Below are positions 35,430 through 45,493 of a DNA stretch of 64,000 nt, piece by piece. The notes under the pieces were generated by a model. It made no database searches and was not told where the DNA came from. It worked only from the letters and a program-made list of their open reading frames with translations. This DNA is from Drosophila pseudoobscura (Eukaryota > Arthropoda > Insecta > Diptera > Drosophilidae): the NCBI RefSeq assembly GCF_009870125.1, contig NC_046679.1, forward strand, positions 29,326,001 to 29,390,000. Reading direction: 5' to 3'. Position numbers and translations under genes: made by a program. How positions within the stretch are numbered: position 1 is the stretch's first letter; the number at the start of each line of letters is the position of its first letter.

Positions 35430-37600
35430 CTAGTCGACATCAATTTTAACACTCTCTCCCGATTTGAGTAGATTCTCCTGGTGCATTTTGGTGTTCGCAT
35501 GAGTCTTTAAATTAGTTTTGTACCGGAAATTAACGTTACAAATTTCACACCTGCAAGAAAGGGTACACAGTTAAGGGTTAAATAATCTAGAGGAAATTGT
35601 ACTCGTACCGAAAGGGGCGTTCTCCAGTGTGTATGAGTTCATGAGCTTTGAGCTTGGTGCGCTGATAGAAGCCCTTCAGGCAGACGTCGCATTGCAGTGG
35701 CCTTTCCCCGTGAGTCATTTCGTGCCGCTTCAGCTTCGCTGGCTCGGAGTAGGTCTTTTCGCAATGCTGGCATTTGAAGGCGTTTGCCTCTGCATGCGAT
35801 CTAATGTGCCAGGCTAAAGCGTACTTCGACACATAGTTTTTATCGCAAAGTTTGCAAAAGTAGCGCGTCTTAGCTCGTGGGCTTGGCGCGGGATTAATCC
35901 GCTTTACTTTTATGCGAGGGGGTGCCCAATGTACTTTACTAGAAGGAAACCAGATCTTAAACGATGCTACTAATCTTTGAATTCATCTATTACTCACGCT
36001 TCGTGCTTCTGACGCTTCCCCGCATATGCAAATCTTTCGGGGCAATATCTGCAGACGAATGGATTCTCGCCCTTGTGACGGACGCGTATGTGAATGTTCC
36101 TCATGTAGGCATCGTAGAATGTCATTGGGCATTCCGGGCACTCGAAGTTCTTCGTGCGGCTGTGACGAAGCATATGAATTTGCAAATTGTGCACCATACG
36201 GAATATCTGTCCGCATTGATCACACACATGGGTTGGGGGCTTGTCTCTGAGCTGGGCGCGGCGTATGCGATTCCGCTCCGATTTCGATTTTGGATTGGCC
36301 TGGCGTCTTGCCCGGATTTTGGGTTTCCTTGGATTGGCCTGTTCCTTCTCTTTTTTCGGTGCATTTGTTTCTTCTTTTGACCTTTCGGTTTTGACTTTAT
36401 CTTGACCTTTGAATTCCTTTATTAGTTCGTTTAGAATTTTTGTACCACGGGCAACGCTGAGTGGATCTGCTGGGGCAGCGTCGATATTTTCCTCAATCGT
36501 CTCTATCATTTCTATACGATCAATTTTATTAGAGCTAGGGCTATGCATGGGGCTATATGATTCATCATAAATGTCTTCGTGCTGTGGATCTTCTTCGTCG
36601 TCTTCTTCCATATTAATCGATGTCAATTCTGATGTCCACTCAGGAGCTGATGTCCCTTGACCTGTCTCTGTTGCTACCGACTCTACTTCGACTGCTGGTT
36701 TATCACACACGGGCCTCCCCTGCGTTAGCATCACCTCCGTACTTATGACCTTCTCACGGAACTCGATCGCAGTGTTCAGGGACAACTGACAATCGGGACA
36801 CATAAAACGTGGTCCGCCATCGATGCTCGTGAGCTGTGAAATAGCAAATTCAAGTCGTTGAATGGAATGGAATACATTTCAGACATACCCAAACCCCACA
36901 AATGACTTCAATGCGAAACAGCAAAACGCTGTTGGCCTTGTCAAAAGGATCTTCGGCATTCGGATCAAACTCATAGTCCCGATAGCAAGTACGACACTTA
37001 TTGAGCTGGTTTAGACTTTCGTGGTTTTCATCAGATGTGAGGGGGTCATCTTCATGTAATATGGTCTGAAGGGTGGCGCTTTCATCAATGGGCGGCGGAC
37101 TCACGAAAGCCGGGGCCGAAACAGTATTATATCGGACATTGCTGGGAGCGAGTTCATTGTCATCCTGGGCCAATTCCTTTGCCTCGGCATCCGCCAGAAG
37201 CTCGGCCACCAGTTTCTGATTCTCCCGCTTTTGGTTTCGTTCTTTGCGAGCCTTTTCCGACTTGGTTTCTATTTCCCGGTTTAAGCACGGCACTGCGCCT
37301 GGCCGCAATGTCCTCTTCTTCGCCAAGCCTGATAATTGTCGAGGAATTTTACCATGGTGTCTGAATGATATACGATCAGTACTCACCCAATTCGAACTTA
37401 AGAGCCCCGACGATATCATCATCTTTGAAATGTTTGATGCATATGCTGGCATTCTTCAGATTCAAGGCATTTTTATTGCCGCAAAAAGATACCCATTGCT
37501 TGGCTAAATCTGCGTTCCTCGGAAACTTGAAGAAGCATAAATCTTGATTTTTCTCAGAGGCCGTTCTGGCATTTTTGCAATTTAACACTGCGCATCTCAT
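35430..37600 (-). CDS. THAP-ZAD-C2H2 protein, array gene 2 (646 aa)
   Basis: Exons are 37387-37600, 36889-37328, 35998-36833, 35609-35938 and 35430-35550 (1941 nt). THAP module: MRCAVLNCKNA, FKFPRN, a conserved Trp (KQWVSFCG), CIKHF and, after intron 1, LRPGAVP, the terminal THAP motif. ZAD: CRTCYRDYEF ... CPDCQLSL. A long acidic/basic linker follows, then fingers CDQCGQIF, CPECPMTF, CRYCPERF, CKLCDKNY, CQHCEKTY, CDVCLKGF and CEICNVNF. Its last exon is nearly identical in layout to array gene 1. Intact, and the best representative of the ancestral domain order. Confidence 0.88.
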
Positions 37601-37653
37601 TTTCGGCCCAAAAATTGTTCTTCATAAAATTGTGTTTATTTTATTTCAAGAGA

Positions 37654-37713
37654 TATCGATAGCTCGTATCGAATAAATAGTGGTGGTATGCACGACTTCG
37701 AAAGTATGACCAT
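37654..37713 (-). promoter_or_regulatory. DRE and degenerate Motif 1 upstream of array gene 2
   Basis: TATCGATA at 37654-37661 and GTATGACCAT at 37704-37713. Confidence 0.55.
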
Positions 37714-37978
37714 ATGCTGCGACTAGGCTGCGCATTACAGGGTGCAATAAAACCGGCACGATGGGACGTTATATATTTATATTAATTTCAGAATTTATTA
37801 ATTATTTACCAATAGAGTAAACAAATATGTCTGCATTCCAAAAATGTGTGAATGTTCGAAATTTACATAAAAACATTATTGAACGAAAATAAAACCACAT
37901 AATTCAAAACTATTTGAAAAGTACAATTATGGTTAATAATTATGTTTATGTGTCTTGGCCGTCTCTACTTGACCAATC

Positions 37979-39382
37979 CTAGTATTTTTTCTCTACCTCT
38001 TTGTGGGTTTTCTTTGATTTCTTTGCCTTGGATTTATTTTTCTTCTCAAATACCACAAATTTAGAATCATCGTCGTTATAGTCTTGGCGTATTTCTTGGA
38101 TCTTCATTTTCCTTAGCTTGGGCTGTTCCTTGGCTGGTTTTCCTGCTTTTATTTCCAGCTTTGACATTTCGGGCTTGACTTTATCTTGACCTAGGACTTC
38201 GTTTAGCAGTTCGTCGTAAAATTTGGCCCCACGGCCAACGCTGACTTCTGTTCTGGTAGGGTTGATATTTTCCTCAGCGGTCTCTATTATTTCCATATGA
38301 TCCATCTTATTAGAGCAATGGCTACGGACAGGGCTAGGTGATGCATCATAGATGTCTTCATACCGAGTATCTTCGTCGCCGTCGTCCTCGTCGTCTTCTG
38401 CCATTTTATCTGATACGGAATCATTTGGCCACTCGGGTACTGATGTTCTTTGATCTGTCTCTATTGAGTCTAACTCTATTTGGTCTTCTGGGTTATCACA
38501 CACGGGCCTCCCTTGTGTTAGCATCACCTCCGTACTTATGACCATCTCACGGAAATCGATTGCATTCTTTAGGGACAACTGACAATCCGGGCACATGAAA
38601 CGTGGTCCGCCTTCAATATTGCTGAGCTGTGAGATATAAAACAATTCAGTTCAATTCGTTGAATGTAATTTATCAGACATACCCAGACTCCACAGATTAC
38701 TTCGATACGAAACAGCATAACGCTGTTGGCCTTGTCGAAAGGATCTTCGGCATTCGAATCGAAGTCGTAATCCCGATAGCAGGTACGACACTTATTGAAC
38801 TGGTGGCTCTCTTGGTTTTCATCAGCTTCCACTTCATCAGCATCAGCTTCGGGGCAATCTTCATGTGATATTGTCTGAAGGTAGGCAGTATCCTCAATGG
38901 GCGGCGGACTGACAACGTCCGGTTCCGTAGCATTTCCAGTATTATATCGGTCATAGCTGGGAGTGAATTCAGTGCTCTCCGGGGCCATGTCCGCTTCCTC
39001 GGCATCCGCCAAAAGCTCAGCCAATAGTGTCTTTCGGATTTGCGTTTCGTTTCCTGGGTTTATGCACGGCTCTGCGCCTTGCCGCAATGTCCTCTTCTTG
39101 GCAATTCCTAATGGAATTGAATGAATTTTAATATATTGTCTGCTCAATGATATACGTACAGTACTCACCCAATTCGAACTTTCTAGCCCCCAAGATATCC
39201 TCGTCTTTGAAATGCTTCATGCAAATACTGGCATTCTTCACTTTCAGGGCATCTCTATTGCCGCTAAATAATAGCCAACGTTTGGCTAAATCTGCGTTCC
39301 TCGGAAACTTGAAGAAACATATTTGTTCCTTTTTAGTTGGGGCCATTGTGGCATATTGGCAATTAATCACTGCGCATCTCAT
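37979..39382 (-). CDS. THAP-ZAD protein without zinc fingers, array gene 3 (428 aa)
   Basis: Exons are 39169-39382, 38683-39107 and 37979-38626 (1287 nt). THAP (MRCAVINCQYA, RWLLFSG, CMKHF, LRQGAEP) and ZAD (CRTCYRDYDF ... CPDCQLSL) are intact and close to array genes 2 and 4. The linker matches array gene 2 as far as the position of its RARRQ, then the sequence changes and ends ...KKNKSKAKKSKKTHKEVEKKY. That tail, and the DNA beyond it, match the 3' end of the J-protein gene at 41695. At DNA level both read GATTTCTTTGCCTTGGA on the + strand. The C2H2 fingers are replaced, not decayed. The product could dimerise through ZAD and bind DNA by THAP alone. Confidence 0.85.
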
Positions 39383-39444
39383 TTTTGGGCCAACAAATAA
39401 ATGTTGATAAAATTGTGTTTATTTTATATTAAGATGTGATGAGT

Positions 39445-39500
39445 TATCGATAGCACGAAAAAAGCATCGGATAGTGGTGTCACTTCGAAAGTGCGACCAG
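39445..39500 (-). promoter_or_regulatory. DRE and Motif 1-like promoter of array gene 3
   Basis: TATCGATA at 39445-39452 and GTGCGACCAG at 39491-39500. Confidence 0.6.
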
Positions 39501-39866
39501 ATGCTGGTGCAAGGCCAAGTATTGAAGGGTGCAACAAAACAGCAATTGTGACGTCACAAAAACACAAATTGTTTCTTATTGGAGTTTTTTATCTCAAGAG
39601 TCTGCATAATTATCACCGATATTAGAATTCATTCGTCACCAAAAAAATAAAAAACAAATATCATCACTTACTGAAATGTTTTATTCAATTATTTTGAATA
39701 TTAATCATATAATACAACTTATTCTATTTCACAAAATGTCTTACTAATTCGAAATGTATACAAAGAGATAATTAACGAAAAAATCGACATTGTAAAAAAC
39801 TATATGAGAACTATTTTATCATTATAAAATAATAATATGAAGATTTGAAAGCGACTTAGATCTTCT

Positions 39867-41178
39867 CTACTTATTCTCTACTCGTCTACCCCTAACTCTC
39901 CTTTTAAATGAGGTAAGTCTTGGGGATTTTGTTGCACTCAACTTCATTTTCTTATCAAACGCGCCGAAGATTATAAATTCAGAATCATCCTCGTCATCGT
40001 CTTGGCGTCTTGCTTGAATTTTCATTTTCCTTGGCTTGGCGCGTTCCTTGGTTGGTTTCTCTGCTTTTGTTTCAATCTTTGTCCTTTCGTGTTTGTCATT
40101 ATCATTTATCATTTCGTTGAGGATTTTCGTCCCACAGGCAACGCTGAATGAATCTGCATTAGCAACGTCGATATTTTCCTCAATGGTCTCTAATTCTACT
40201 ATATGATCAATCTTATTAGAGCTAGGGCTAGATGGTACATCATAAATGTGTTCATACTGTGTATATTCTTCGTCGTCTTCTTCTATATTAATCGATACCA
40301 ATTCTGATGTCCACTCAGGTGCTGATGTCCCTTGACCTGTCTCTGTTGCTACCGACTCTACTTCGACTGCTGGTTTATCACACACGGGCCTCCCCTGTGT
40401 TAGCATCACCTCCGTGCTTATGACCTTCTCACGAAACTCGATCGCATTCTTTAGGGACAACTGACAATCCGGGCACATGTAACGTGGTCCACCTTTGATC
40501 TTGCTAAGCTGTTAGATAGCAAAGTATTTCAGTTTAAGTGCTTGAATATAATTTATCGGACATACCCAGACTCCGCAAATGACTTCGATGCGAAACAGCA
40601 ACATGCTGTTGGCCTCTGCAAAAGGATCTTCTTCATCCAAATCAAACTTATAATCCCGATAACAAGTACGGCACTTATTGAACTGCGTCAGATTTCCTTC
40701 ATCAGCTTCATCTGCGTTAGCTTCGGGGCAATCATTATTTGGTATTGTCTGAAATTCCTCAAATTCCGTTTCCTCGACATTGTGGGCCGTTTCCTCTATA
40801 TTATAGACCGTTTCCTCCACATTTTGGGACGTTTCCGACATACTTTTCTTCTTCACGTGTATGCACGGCACAGCGTTGAGGCCCAATGAAACATGCCTTG
40901 TCCATCCTGATAGTTGTGGATGGATTTTACTACGTTGTTTTAATTACATACCAACAGTACTCACCTGATTTGAACTTTTCAAGCCCCACGATATCCTCGT
41001 CTTTGAAATGTTTGATGCATATGCAGGCATTCTTCATTCCTAGGGCATGTTTATTGCCGCAAAATGATAGCCAACGTTTGGCTAAATCGGCGTTCTTCGG
41101 AAACTTGAAGAAATACATATCATGATTTCTTTCAGAGCCCCGTGTGGCATTTTGGCAATTTAGCACAACGCAGTTCAT
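39867..41178 (-). CDS. THAP-ZAD protein without zinc fingers, array gene 4 (398 aa)
   Basis: Exons are 40965-41178, 40566-40906 and 39867-40508 (1197 nt). THAP: MNCVVLNCQNA, RWLSFCGN, CIKHF, LGLNAVP. ZAD: CRTCYRDYKF ... CPDCQLSL. The THAP-ZAD spacer holds three imperfect copies of an 8-residue repeat (NVEETVYN, IEETAHN, VEETEF). The tail after RRQ reads DDDEDDSEFIIFGAFDKKMK and ends RRVRGRRVENK. It resembles the J-protein C-terminus FGDFERKKKSKAKKS ... GVRTGRVEKAKN, more diverged than in array gene 3. It lies directly downstream of the J-protein gene on the same strand. Confidence 0.83.
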
Positions 41179-41261
41179 TTTTGGACCAAAATGAATTAAT
41201 TTTTAAATTAAAATTCTCCTTCGTACCCAATTTGTTTTGTTTACGTTTTACTTGAATGTGA

Positions 41262-41290
41262 TATCGATAGGACAGTGCAGGTGTGACCAG
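41262..41290 (-). promoter_or_regulatory. DRE and Motif 1-like promoter of array gene 4
   Basis: TATCGATA at 41262-41269 and GTGTGACCAG at 41281-41290, closer together than in the other units. Confidence 0.6.
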
Positions 41291-41694
41291 ATTCTGGGGG
41301 AAGGCTACGCATTGCAAGGTGTAGCAAAATTAGCAGAACATTTAAATAAATTTTATACTTGTTTAATATCTCGTCAGATTAGTTTTTGGTAATTTGAGAT
41401 TGCGTTGCTGTAGGAATGGAATTCTACTAAGAATAAATGGAAGAACAATTTTCAGCGTCACTTAATTTTATTCATTTGTTTTGATTTACTTATGAATCAA
41501 TAGAATATTCACTTTTATTACTTGTTTAAACAAATATATTTGTGCCTTGCAAAATGGCTCACTAATTCTAAATGAAAATGAAACTGTAATGTGTATACTT
41601 AATAATTTATAATATTTTTCAACTTAAACTGCATTATACAAAAGTTTTTGACGAACACGAATATGTATCTTTGTGAAATATGTTCAACGGCGGC

Positions 41695-42594
41695 TTAGTT
41701 CTTGGCCTTCTCCACTCGGCCGGTCCTAACGCCTTTGAGCTTCTCTTTGGGATTGGGCTTTGAGGATTTCTTTGCCTTGGACTTCTTTTTCCTCTCAAAG
41801 TCGCCAAAGTCCACAGATTGAGATTCATCCTCGCCCCCGTACTTCTCAAGCAGACGGTCCATGAGAGAATTGTAGTTCGACTCGCGTTGACTTTTGCGGG
41901 CGAGTATCATCTGCTGCAGACTGCCACCGGAGGCCTCCAGATCTTCTTCATCTTTCTGCTGCTGGCGCCGCTGAATGCGTTCCTTGATGACAGTGGCCTC
42001 TTTGAACTCACGTGCGTACTTGTTGTGCCGCTTCTTGCGTTTGGCGGACGGCTCTTCTGTAAATATCTTATATTCTGGAACCTCTTCGGCAGCAATCATT
42101 GCCTCCACAATCTTTTTTATTCGAGGCTCGTCCTCAACCTTCATGAAGGGGATATGATTCATGAGGTAGTTTATGCAGCCCTTGCCACCCAGATAGGCTT
42201 TCTTGATGTCAGTGCGCTCCAGCTCAGAGTCAACATACTCTTTCTCATAGTTGTTGATATCCTCCTCGGAGATTGGTTTGAAGATTTTGCTCCACAATTC
42301 TAGCCATGAGGTCAACTTGGCTTCCGCATCGTCATCGTCATCGATGACACCTTGTTCATCGTACAATGCCCGCTTTTGGGTGTCCGTCAGGACTTGGTAG
42401 ATCTTGGACAGGACCTTGAACTTTTCCGTCGATTCCTCCTTTTGATCCTCCGGCACACGGTCCGGGTGCACCAATAGTGACAGCTTGTGGTATGCCTTCT
42501 TAATCTCCTTCTCTTTGGCATCCTTCTGCAGACTCATTAGTTTGTACACATCTCGTGTTTCAAAGTACTTCTCGCACAATTCCAACGTCGTCAT
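41695..42594 (-). CDS. DNAJC9-like J-domain protein (299 aa)
   Basis: Single exon. The J domain occupies residues about 14-80 with the catalytic HPD in SLLVHPDRVPED, which stimulates Hsp70 ATPase. Downstream segments match the DNAJC9 family: DEQGVIDDDD, PISEEDINNYEKEY, DIKKAYLGGKG and EEVPEYKIF. In vertebrates DNAJC9 is also an H3-H4 histone co-chaperone; that role is extrapolated here. The C-terminus is Lys-rich (KKKSKAKKSSKPNPKEK), probably nuclear. I chose the ATG giving MTTLELCEKYF, as in the family; the frame is open further upstream. Its 3' end is the source of the tails of array genes 3 and 4. Confidence 0.92.
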   Translation of the reverse strand: MTTLELCEKYFETRDVYKLMSLQKDAKEKEIKKAYHKLSLLVHPDRVPEDQKEESTEKFKVLSKIYQVLTDTQKRALYDEQGVIDDDDDAEAKLTSWLELWSKIFKPISEEDINNYEKEYVDSELERTDIKKAYLGGKGCINYLMNHIPFMKVEDEPRIKKIVEAMIAAEEVPEYKIFTEEPSAKRKKRHNKYAREFKEATVIKERIQRRQQQKDEEDLEASGGSLQQMILARKSQRESNYNSLMDRLLEKYGGEDESQSVDFGDFERKKKSKAKKSSKPNPKEKLKGVRTGRVEKAKN

Positions 42595-43384
42595 TACTGT
42601 ATTTAATTTTATTTTCTTTCGCAATTTTTTGCAACAAACAAGCAGAAAATGCGCCAAAATGCTCAAAAAGTATGCCCTTTCGTTTACGAAAATACTAAGC
42701 AAATACTAGACTCTCAGATATTTGTAGCGCTGCCACACCATTAGGAAATTCAAAGACAACTTCGATAGGAAAAATATCGCCAAAACATGTTACAAGGTGT
42801 ATTTATACAACTTAATCTTGCCGCAAGATTGCCTTTTTGCCAAAACCAGGTATTTTTATTCATAAGATAAGCAAAGGGGCCAAAAATTTAGTTATGGTTG
42901 CGTTTCAGTTGCATTTGTTCGATTTTCCGGATATGTCAAGCTATTCCTATCGTGTGAATTATCACCACTAGTAAGAATAAAGACTAGCAATCAAAATTCA
43001 TATTTTGGCGCGTAAGAATTAAAAACAAAAAAGTAACAATTAAATCAACTTAACTCTAACACGTTATTGAATGAATAAATTGTCTTTTGGGCTAAAATTA
43101 TTTTATTTTGTACATGCATAATCATTTTATTAAAAATTTGTATTACCCCTTAATTGCAATCCTCAGCCATACGACTATTTAATAATGTACTGTTTGGTAT
43201 GTAAGAAAATTAAACAAAAAAGGCACAAACTTTCCGCGTAATAAAAAGTATGCATTTTTTATACGAGGAAAATACACGGGAATATGATTTTTAAGCATAT
43301 TTTCTCCAGTTAAGCTTAACCTGTTAGACGCTTTTCTTTTGGGTATCTCCAGTTTAGAACTTTCGTCAAAACGTTCTTCTTTCT
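42595..43384. other. Intergenic, no gene seen
   Basis: AT-rich spacer between the J-protein promoter and the 3' end of the next ZAD gene. I see no coding exon. Confidence 0.5.
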
Positions 43385-44806
43385 TTATGCCGTACCGACG
43401 CGTATGTTCCTCAAGATCCGCACTCGAACTGAATTTCCTTTCGCAGAAGGACTTGTGACGTGGCGTCTACGAACATGTCTCCGCAGCGAAGACCTTTCCG
43501 TAAAATTTTTGCCACACTGGAAGCAGTGGAAAGGACGTTCGCCAGTATGGATACGAATGTGATTAGCCAGATGATCCCTGCGAGAAAATTGCTTCTTGCA
43601 ATACGTACACTTGAAAGGACTTTCGTCATTGTGAACTAAAATGTGCCTAACCAAGTCTTGTTTGTACGCAAACGTCTTACCGCACTCTTGGCAAGTACGA
43701 TTCAGTTTTCTGGTTTTGGGAAAAAATTAAATTTAAGACGAAAATCCATTGCTACGGCAAAAGATGGACTTACTTTGGCGATGATTTGGTCGAGCAGCTC
43801 TTCTTGGTGTGGCTTGATATATCAGTTTTGTCGGGGTCTTGGGTGCACTTCATTCTGATTTGAAGAACAAATTATTTAATGTCTATTTAATCATTCGGTA
43901 TGACTGAAAACCTACATCTTTAGCAATGATGGACTTCTTGAGCGACTAGAGGTGTCATGGCAGGACAGCATTTGTAAATCACTCTCTTCCGACTCTGGTT
44001 TCTTCTTTTCAAGTGCCGGACTACGATGTGTGTTCTTACTTCCAAGATGTTTTCTGTTGTTGCATTAATAAGAAAGCTAAGCAATGGTTCGGTGTTGCAA
44101 GCCAAGTACTTACAGCTTGGACGTCCGCTTGTGCCTGTGTGTGGGTTTATGTCTTTTCAGGTGGTACTCAGTCATGAATCCCTTGCCGCAAACATCGCAG
44201 ACGAACGGTAACTTGCCACAGTGACGACTGGGGGACAACATCAATTATAATTTATGTATACACTCTGCTCAGTAATACTTACCTCTGCGTTTTATTGGCT
44301 TTATTCCCTTGTAAATTGTTGCATATGTGAACCTCCGCTTCTGTCACCTGAGACAGCCCGGGGATCTGTACCATTGGCCGAATCTCATCGTTATCCATTG
44401 AAAAGATCATCTGCAGGCGAGGCTGCGCATCAGCGAAGTCCTCAACTAAGTCTTCCGTCTTGTCGGGCAGCATAGCATTCTCGGGCTCCGCCTTGATCTC
44501 ATGGCTTTCCTCCTCTTCATCACAGCTTTTCTGCTTCGCTTGCTTTAGACAGAGTTTTCGATAATTTTCAGGGCCCTGGTCCAATTTCACCTTATAACGA
44601 TATGAAGCCTGGACGCCATGAATGCAGGAGAGACAAATAAACTGCGGCATAGAGTCCCCGCGCACCACAGAATGATTTGGTTGAAACTGGCTTATCACAT
44701 AGGCGGGGCTATTTTCAGACAGGTCCAGTTTGGGATCGCAGATTTCAGCGAATATATCCACCAGTGGGACGTCATCATCCAAGCACACTCGGCACACTTT
44801 CGTCAT
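43385..44806 (-). CDS. ZAD C2H2 zinc-finger protein, five exons (393 aa)
   Basis: Exons are 44283-44806, 44114-44227, 43916-44053, 43774-43854 and 43385-43709 (1182 nt, phases all agree). ZAD: CRVCLDDDVP ... CLSCIHGV. An acidic linker precedes the first finger (CDVCGKGF) in exon 2. A Lys/Ser-rich spacer covers exons 3-4. Three fingers lie in the last exon: CQECGKTF, CTYCKKQF and CFQCGKNF. It lacks a THAP exon, so it is not part of the tandem array. A Drosophila ZAD regulator; I do not assign a symbol. Confidence 0.83.
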
Positions 44807-45010
44807 CCTTCGCGTTTGTTTAAACTCCCACTAAAGAAAATTAACTCATACACTTATCTTAATAGATAAGATAACAAACAAACAACAACTAGATAACATG
44901 CTGTCAGGGGCTTTAAAGTGTTAAACCGACGCCACCTTTAACAATGAAATTTGAAAAGGAAAAGAAAACCGAATTTTATAAACAATCAAATAAAAAGTAC
45001 CTATGGATAT

Positions 45011-45384
45011 ATGGATCTACGAGCAGAATTTACAAACGATATTATTCTACGCCATTTACCTCAACTTTTTCAACTTTTTAAGTGGGCTTAAGTGGACTAA
45101 GTGCGTTCACAAAAGTACCGATTGTTTGTAGCAGCAGCCCTGTACATCGATAAGAGCTGAACTCATTCCTGATCTTTCAATAGTAGGATCGTAGAGAGAG
45201 AAAATATGGATCTACGAGCAGAATTTACAAACGATATTATTCTACGCCAATTACCTCAACTTGTTTAAATTTTTAAGTGGGCTTAAGTGGACTAAGTGCG
45301 TTCACAAAAGTACCGATTGTTTGTAGCAGCAGCCCTGTACATCGATAAGGGCTGAAATCATTCCTGATCTTTCAATAGTAGTAT
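45011..45384. repeat. Tandem duplication of about 195 bp in the RpL3 upstream region
   Basis: Copy 1 is 45011-45191 and copy 2 is 45206-45384, nearly identical. Each includes ATGGATCTACGAGCAGAATT, AAGTGGGCTTAAGTGGACTA and an ATCGATAAG half-DRE. The duplication ends about 100 bp before the RpL3 start region and may double its upstream control sequence. Confidence 0.88.
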
Positions 45385-45493
45385 CGATGTTTGTGCAACT
45401 CTGGGCGCAGCCATCTTGGGAAACAAGTTGACTTCCAAAATTAATTTCCGCCTTCTTTCTCTTTCATCGCATCGTCTGAAGTGAACAGACGTC

